Shown in pieces: positions 59,695-64,000 of a DNA stretch of 64,000 nucleotides. The notes under the pieces are model-generated. The model ran no database searches and was not told where the DNA came from. It was given only the letters and a program-made list of their open reading frames with translations. The DNA lies in assembly GCF_019278465.1 (NCBI RefSeq), contig NZ_CP058983.1:62001-126000 (forward strand). Direction: 5' to 3'. This stretch comes from Tenacibaculum sp. AHE14PA (GTDB lineage: Bacteria > Bacteroidota > Bacteroidia > Flavobacteriales > Flavobacteriaceae). A program made the position numbers and the translations under genes. How positions within the stretch are numbered: the stretch's first letter is position 1; the number at the start of each line of letters is the position of its first letter.

Positions 59695-61317
59695 TTAAAA
59701 TGTAGCAGGAGAAGTAAATTGTACTTCTTTTTTACTAATAGGATGCCTAAAACTTAAGTTTTCTGCGTGTAAATATAACCTGTTAGCTTTTGTTCCATAT
59801 AAATCATCACCTACAATAGGTATGTTTAAGCCTAACTGATGTGCTGCATGTACTCGTAACTGATGTGTACGACCTGTAATAGGATAAAAATATACTTTTG
59901 TTTTACTATCTACAACTTCAATAACCTCCCATTTAGTAAGAGCTTTTTTACCTTGTTCGTAGCATACTAATTGTTTAGGTCTATCATCTAAATCAACTCT
60001 TAGCGGTAAGTTTATTTCACCGTTTTTTTTATATAAAGAGCCATGTAATAAAGCAACATAGCGTTTTTTTATAGTTCTGTTGATGAACTGCGCTTGTAGA
60101 TTTTTATGAATAATTTCGTTTTTAGCGATCAATAAAATGCCGGAAGTAGACATGTCTAAGCGATGAACAATCAATGGGCCGGTAGCATTTGGATATTTCT
60201 TTTTAATTCGACTATACACCGAGTCTTTAACTTCTTTTCCTGCTACAGATAATAATTCGTGTGGTTTGTTGATTACAAGCAGATACTCATCTTCAAATAT
60301 AACCTCTATTTCTTTTTTTACTTGAAACTGCGCTATTAGCGGATTGTCATCAACAGTTAATCCTTGTAACATATGGTGTAAGATAGGTTTACATTTACCG
60401 GTACATGCCGAATAATAATGTTGGTGTTTTCGAACAGCAGTAGCCGACGGTTTTCCCCACCAAAACTCTGCCATACAAATAGGAGTGAGGTTGTTTAAGA
60501 AAGCATATTGTAATAATTTCGGTGCACAACAATCACCAGCACCGGCAGGAATATTTTGAGATGAATCTTTAAAAATAGTTAGTAAATTCTCTTTTTCATT
60601 TTTAGCATTTAAGAATTGGTATTGTTTAAATATTTCTTGCTGACCAGCTGCAGAAAGTTCTTTTCGTTGTTGTTTTAGTTGCTGTATTTGTAATAAGTAA
60701 TTATTGTATTCTTCTTGCAGAGAAGCTATTTGAGTGTTTAAATAAACTTCATATTCACGTAAATAAAACTCCTCATTAATATTAAGTTGATTGTCTTGTT
60801 TAGACAGCTCTTTTCTTAATTTTCGGCGTGCTTTAATTACTTTTTTTTCTTCACTTAAAAGAGTTTCATTTCTAGAAACCCTTTTTAAATATGATTTTTT
60901 AATTGTTAAATAATCAATATTACTTTCTAGTTCAGAAAGTAGAAGATTAATTTGATTGTTTTTCTCTTCTGTTTTTAAGAACACTCCGTTTTCAACTAAA
61001 ACATCGTATACCGGTGGTACGAATTTTTTATGATGAGTAGTTTCTGCAATTTTACCTGAAAAAGCAGCTAAATAGCCTATTTCTCCATCATTTTTTTTAA
61101 CGACCAATACGCCAAACATTTTACCCAAAGCATCTTTGCTATTCGGTTTTTTTAATCCAAAATTATGATTAAAATCTGTTTGATTTTCTAAATATTCTTG
61201 CAATTCTTTAGCAGCTGTTTTAGCTAAAAAATGTGGTGTATAATTATGCGGGTAATCAAATTTTTTAGGTTGTGATACTTTACCTACTTCAGCAATAAAA
61301 GAGATGAATTTATTCAT
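59695..61317 (-). CDS. RluA-family pseudouridine synthase with a long N-terminal extension
   Basis: It isomerises uridine to pseudouridine in RNA. The catalytic domain occupies about 335-540, with VHRLDMSTSGILLIAK holding Asp388 and with YPITGRTHQLRVHAA near the end. The first 330 residues include a long coiled coil (about 150-245). A cysteine-rich segment follows, with PAGAGDCCAPKLLQYAFLNN and CTGKCKP, seen in long-form RluA proteins of several phyla (recalled). The role of this extension is unclear. The rRNA or tRNA target is not deducible. The ATG lies just after the acyl-CoA synthetase terminator on the same strand. Confidence 0.9.
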   Translation of the reverse strand: MNKFISFIAEVGKVSQPKKFDYPHNYTPHFLAKTAAKELQEYLENQTDFNHNFGLKKPNSKDALGKMFGVLVVKKNDGEIGYLAAFSGKIAETTHHKKFVPPVYDVLVENGVFLKTEEKNNQINLLLSELESNIDYLTIKKSYLKRVSRNETLLSEEKKVIKARRKLRKELSKQDNQLNINEEFYLREYEVYLNTQIASLQEEYNNYLLQIQQLKQQRKELSAAGQQEIFKQYQFLNAKNEKENLLTIFKDSSQNIPAGAGDCCAPKLLQYAFLNNLTPICMAEFWWGKPSATAVRKHQHYYSACTGKCKPILHHMLQGLTVDDNPLIAQFQVKKEIEVIFEDEYLLVINKPHELLSVAGKEVKDSVYSRIKKKYPNATGPLIVHRLDMSTSGILLIAKNEIIHKNLQAQFINRTIKKRYVALLHGSLYKKNGEINLPLRVDLDDRPKQLVCYEQGKKALTKWEVIEVVDSKTKVYFYPITGRTHQLRVHAAHQLGLNIPIVGDDLYGTKANRLYLHAENLSFRHPISKKEVQFTSPATF

Positions 61318-61320
61318 GAT

Positions 61321-61354
61321 AAAAAGAAAAAAGTGTTGCTTTCACAACACTTTA
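61321..61354 (-). terminator. Terminator on the minus strand between the rluA-type start and the acyl-CoA synthetase stop
   Basis: AAAGTGTTG (61330-61338) pairs with CAACACTTT (61345-61353). It is read on the minus strand upstream of the synthase ATG at 61317 and lies six bases beyond the end of the acyl-CoA synthetase. A mostly-T run follows and ends about three bases before that ATG. It therefore probably ends the acyl-CoA synthetase transcript. Confidence 0.8.
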
Positions 61355-61359
61355 TAAAG

Positions 61360-63132
61360 TTAAGATCTATATATTTTATCGTATAAATCTTTATAAATTT
61401 CTTTGATAATTTTACGTTTCATTTTCATAGTAGGAGTAAGGTGTCCTCCATCTATAGACCATTCTTCAGCGGTTAATTCAAATCGCTTAATAGCTTCCCA
61501 TTTTCCAAATTTAGAATTACAAAGCGTAACTTCTTCTTGAATACGATCAATTACTTTTGGATTATTTATTAAATCGGTATTATTTTCGAATTTAAGATTA
61601 TGTCTTTTTGCCCATTCTTTTACAAAAATAAAATTAGGCTGAATTAAAGCTGCCGGCATTTTTTCTCCTTCACCAATAACCATAACCTGTTCTATGAAAC
61701 GAGATTGTTTTAATTCACCTTCTAATAATGGCGGAACAACATATTTTCCACCAGAAGTTTTAAACATTTCTTTAGTACGACCAGTAATTGTTAAGAACCC
61801 ATCTTTATCTAGTTCTCCTTTATCACCTGTATAGAAATAACCATCTTTTAATACTTCAGCTGTTTTTTCAGCATCTTTATAATACCCTAACATTACATTA
61901 GGTCCTTTTACTAAAATTTCACCAGTTTCAGCAAGTTTTAATTCTAATCCGTCAATTAATTTACCTACAGTACCTGCTCTAAATCCGCCATTTCTAACGT
62001 CATTTACAGAGATAACAGGAGAGGTTTCGGTAAGACCATAACCTTCCATAACCGGCATTCCTGCAGCAGCAAATATTCTTGTTAAACGCGGTTGTAAAGC
62101 GGCAGAACCAGAAACCATTAATTTTAACTCACCACCTAAGGCAGCTTGCCATTTAGAGAAAATTAATTTACGCGCAACACTTAATTGTTTCTCATACCAC
62201 CATCCGTTAGCTCCGTATGGTTCGTATTTTAAACCTAAATCGATAGCCCAAAAGAATAATGCTTTTTTAATTCCTGATAAATCAGCTCCTTTAGCATAAA
62301 TCTTATCATAAATTTTTTCATACAGTCTAGGAACTGCAGTCATTACATGTGGTTTAATTTCTTGCGCATTTTCACTTAGTTTATCAATTCCTTCTGCAAA
62401 ATAGATAGAAACACCACAGTATTGATATAAATACAATATCATGCGTTCAAAAATATGACAGATAGGTAAAAAACTTAATCCGCGTTCTTTTCCATATAAT
62501 AGAGGAACTCTCTTTTCGCTAGCTAAAACATTAGAAACAATGTTTCCGTGAGAAAGCATAACTCCTTTTGGTCTTCCAGTAGTACCAGAGGTGTAGATTA
62601 AGGTTGCTAAACTATCAGAAGTAACTGCATTTTTACGTGCTTCAACTTCGTTCTGATTACTTGTATCTTTACCTAATTCTAAAATTTCTTTCCAACTTTT
62701 TTCATTAGCAATGTCATCAAAAGTAAAAATCCCTTTTAATTTAGTGTTCCCTTTAATTTGATTTAATTTTTCTAAGACAACTTCATCAGAAACAAAGCAA
62801 TAAATAGCCTCAGAGTGATTTAAAACATATTCGTAATCTTCTTTCGAAATAGTAGGATAGATAGGTACATTTTGTGCACCTGTTTGTAAAATACCTATAT
62901 CACATATGTTCCATTCCGTACGGTTGTTTGTTGATATTACAGCAATCTTATCATTAGGTTGTATACCTAAACGCAATAAACCTCTACTAATGGTGTTCGC
63001 TTTATCTATATATTCATTGGTAGATATTGATTCCCATTTACCGTTGTATTTGGTGGTAAGGGCTTTTTCTAAATTATAAGTTTCTTGTTGATAATAAGGG
63101 AAATCAAAAAGACGGGTAATTTTAATTGACAT
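61360..63132 (-). CDS. Long-chain acyl-CoA synthetase (AMP-forming), copy 1
   Basis: It activates fatty acids to acyl-CoA with ATP. The 590-residue protein shows the AMP-binding P-loop LIYTSGTTGRPKGVMLSHGN near 180-200, the GYGLTETSPV motif, the GDKGELDKDGFLTITGR segment of the C-domain hinge, and the Lys-bearing KTSGGKYVVPPLLE. Its N-terminus has the usual ITRLFDFPYYQQE. A second, partial copy lies upstream, and the two are similar throughout the compared region. The terminator before the synthase gene (61321-61354) probably ends this transcript. Confidence 0.95.
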   Translation of the reverse strand: MSIKITRLFDFPYYQQETYNLEKALTTKYNGKWESISTNEYIDKANTISRGLLRLGIQPNDKIAVISTNNRTEWNICDIGILQTGAQNVPIYPTISKEDYEYVLNHSEAIYCFVSDEVVLEKLNQIKGNTKLKGIFTFDDIANEKSWKEILELGKDTSNQNEVEARKNAVTSDSLATLIYTSGTTGRPKGVMLSHGNIVSNVLASEKRVPLLYGKERGLSFLPICHIFERMILYLYQYCGVSIYFAEGIDKLSENAQEIKPHVMTAVPRLYEKIYDKIYAKGADLSGIKKALFFWAIDLGLKYEPYGANGWWYEKQLSVARKLIFSKWQAALGGELKLMVSGSAALQPRLTRIFAAAGMPVMEGYGLTETSPVISVNDVRNGGFRAGTVGKLIDGLELKLAETGEILVKGPNVMLGYYKDAEKTAEVLKDGYFYTGDKGELDKDGFLTITGRTKEMFKTSGGKYVVPPLLEGELKQSRFIEQVMVIGEGEKMPAALIQPNFIFVKEWAKRHNLKFENNTDLINNPKVIDRIQEEVTLCNSKFGKWEAIKRFELTAEEWSIDGGHLTPTMKMKRKIIKEIYKDLYDKIYRS

Positions 63133-63205
63133 AAAGTTAATGTTTTTGCGCCTTGCAAAATAGGTAAAATACCCCGATTGTACAAGTTTTAGCTTAGTGG
63201 TTGAT

Positions 63206-64000
63206 TTATTGAGAATTATATATTTTTTTGTATAAATTTTTATATTTTTCTAAGATAATTTTCCGTCTCATTTTCAATGTAGGCGTTAAATGACCAGCAT
63301 TAACAGTCCATTCATCACTAGTTATTTCGAAGCGTTTTATTTGTTCCCATTTTCCAAATTTTTTATTGTAGTAATCAATTTCTCTTTGAATTCGGTCAAT
63401 TAATTTTTGATTGATAGCTACATCATTAAGTATATAACTGTGTCTTTTTGCCCATTCGTTTACAAAATCGAAAGAAACTTGTATTAGAGCAGCAGGCATT
63501 TTTTCACTTTCTCCAATTATCATAATTTGCTCTATAAAACGAGATTTTTTTAATTCGCTTTCCAATACAGCAGGGGCAATATATTTACCGCCCGAGGTTT
63601 TAAAAATTTCTTTTTTTCTATCAGTAATTTTTAAAAAACCATCATCGTCTATTTCTCCAATATCACCGGTATGTAGATACCCGTTTTTAATAGTTTCGTT
63701 TGTTTGCGTCTCGTTTTTATAATAGCCCATCATAATATTAGGGCCTTTAACTAAAATTTCACCATCTGCCGCAATTTTTATACTAACATCTTTAATTGCT
63801 TTACCAACAGTACCTATTTTAAAACCTTTATTACGCATATCTGTTACAGAAACAGCGGGTGACGTTTCTGTCATTCCGTAGCCTTCAAAAACAGGTATAC
63901 CTGCGGCAGTAAACGTTTTTATTAAACGAGGTTGCATTGGTGCGCTTCCAGCAAGCATAAAATCTAATTTTCCTCCTAAAGCTTCTTTCCATTTAGAAAA
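63206..64000 (-). CDS. Long-chain acyl-CoA synthetase, copy 2, C-terminal part
   Basis: The open frame runs from the stop at 63206 to the window edge and is still open there, so only about the last 265 residues are visible. It reads SKWKEALGGKLDFMLAGSAP at the edge, aligned with KWQAALGGELKLMVSGSAAL of copy 1. GYGMTETSPAVSV, GDIGEIDDDGFLKITDR and KTSGGKYIAPAVLE follow. The internal ATG (63958) is not a start. The divergence from copy 1 is clear at many positions, so the duplication is not recent. Confidence 0.92.
   Translation of the reverse strand, partial: FSKWKEALGGKLDFMLAGSAPMQPRLIKTFTAAGIPVFEGYGMTETSPAVSVTDMRNKGFKIGTVGKAIKDVSIKIAADGEILVKGPNIMMGYYKNETQTNETIKNGYLHTGDIGEIDDDGFLKITDRKKEIFKTSGGKYIAPAVLESELKKSRFIEQIMIIGESEKMPAALIQVSFDFVNEWAKRHSYILNDVAINQKLIDRIQREIDYYNKKFGKWEQIKRFEITSDEWTVNAGHLTPTLKMRRKIILEKYKNLYKKIYNSQ

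Noticed and set aside
1..64000. tRNA, rRNA or insertion sequence in the window
   Set aside because: I looked for the conserved T-arm and cloverleaf patterns, rRNA-like stretches and transposase motifs, and saw none. A covariance-model search would be the decisive check.

Overview
The window is a chromosomal segment of a low-GC marine-type Flavobacteriaceae bacterium (Bacteroidota), close in feel to Tenacibaculum or Polaribacter. That placement is inferred from four things: AT-rich codon use; promoters of the TTTG-N19-TAnnTTTG type without Shine-Dalgarno sequences; Bacteroidota families (TonB-dependent receptor with a CarboxypepD_reg-like domain, DUF6702, LETM1-like, long HisG, fused HisB and HisIE); and Flavobacteriaceae-style intergenic palindromic repeats. 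I saw no tRNA, rRNA, CRISPR array, insertion sequence or prophage. It reads as core chromosome.

Layout. 1-5.5 kb: tail of an unknown gene, an MscS channel, aroB facing away from proline dehydrogenase plus a LETM1-like protein, then typA. 5.6-13.0 kb: a complete histidine operon hisGDCB-HAF-IE. It is preceded by a short leader ORF with six consecutive His codons, an intrinsic terminator and a candidate antiterminator, and it is closed by a terminator at 12966-13001. 13.2-17.4 kb: a three-FAS1-domain lipoprotein, a Methyltransf_32-type methyltransferase, a repeat-filled 600-bp gap and an EamA transporter. 17.4-27.4 kb (minus strand): a long co-directional run holding a lipoprotein, DUF1853, a 54-aa membrane ORF, a Skp-like chaperone, miaA, a voltage-gated-type K+ channel with a zinc ribbon, a DnaQ/GIY-YIG fusion, YggS, DUF1015, a SerA-like protein whose catalytic residues are replaced, serC and a LuxC-like acyl-CoA reductase. 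A ferredoxin is divergent from this run. 28-39 kb: a TonB-dependent receptor, ychF, DUF2461, a MATE pump, a plus-strand set (thioesterase, DEAD helicase, TRIC-type channel, MaoC dehydratase) and an RsmB-type rRNA methyltransferase. 39-41.6 kb: recG carrying an in-frame DUF559 endonuclease-like domain inside its helicase core. 41.6-51.6 kb (mostly minus): HPP protein, TlpA-like lipoprotein, two tandem M1 peptidases, DUF6702 and three tandem CarboxypepD_reg-like proteins. 51.7-64 kb: pepE, folD, ffh, two DinB-like proteins, msrB, an alpha/beta hydrolase, an M48 lipoprotein, a UMF1-type MFS transporter, an RluA-family pseudouridine synthase, and two tandem long-chain acyl-CoA synthetases, the second cut by the window edge.

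How genes work together. The his genes cover every step from PRPP to histidinol and on to histidine, and the leader suggests control by ribosome stalling on His codons. serC sits beside a serA homologue that appears to have lost the arginine, glutamate and histidine of the active site, so serine synthesis through this locus is doubtful. The 44-51.6 kb block looks like a secreted or envelope peptidase cluster.

The strongest leads are the his attenuator with a nine-base switching repeat, the endonuclease-like domain nested in RecG, and the SerA-like pseudoenzyme. Lesser leads are a possible leaderless-promoter class, terminators that abut the next start codon, two copies of a shared 120-bp-class intergenic element, and a 107-bp tandem palindromic repeat.
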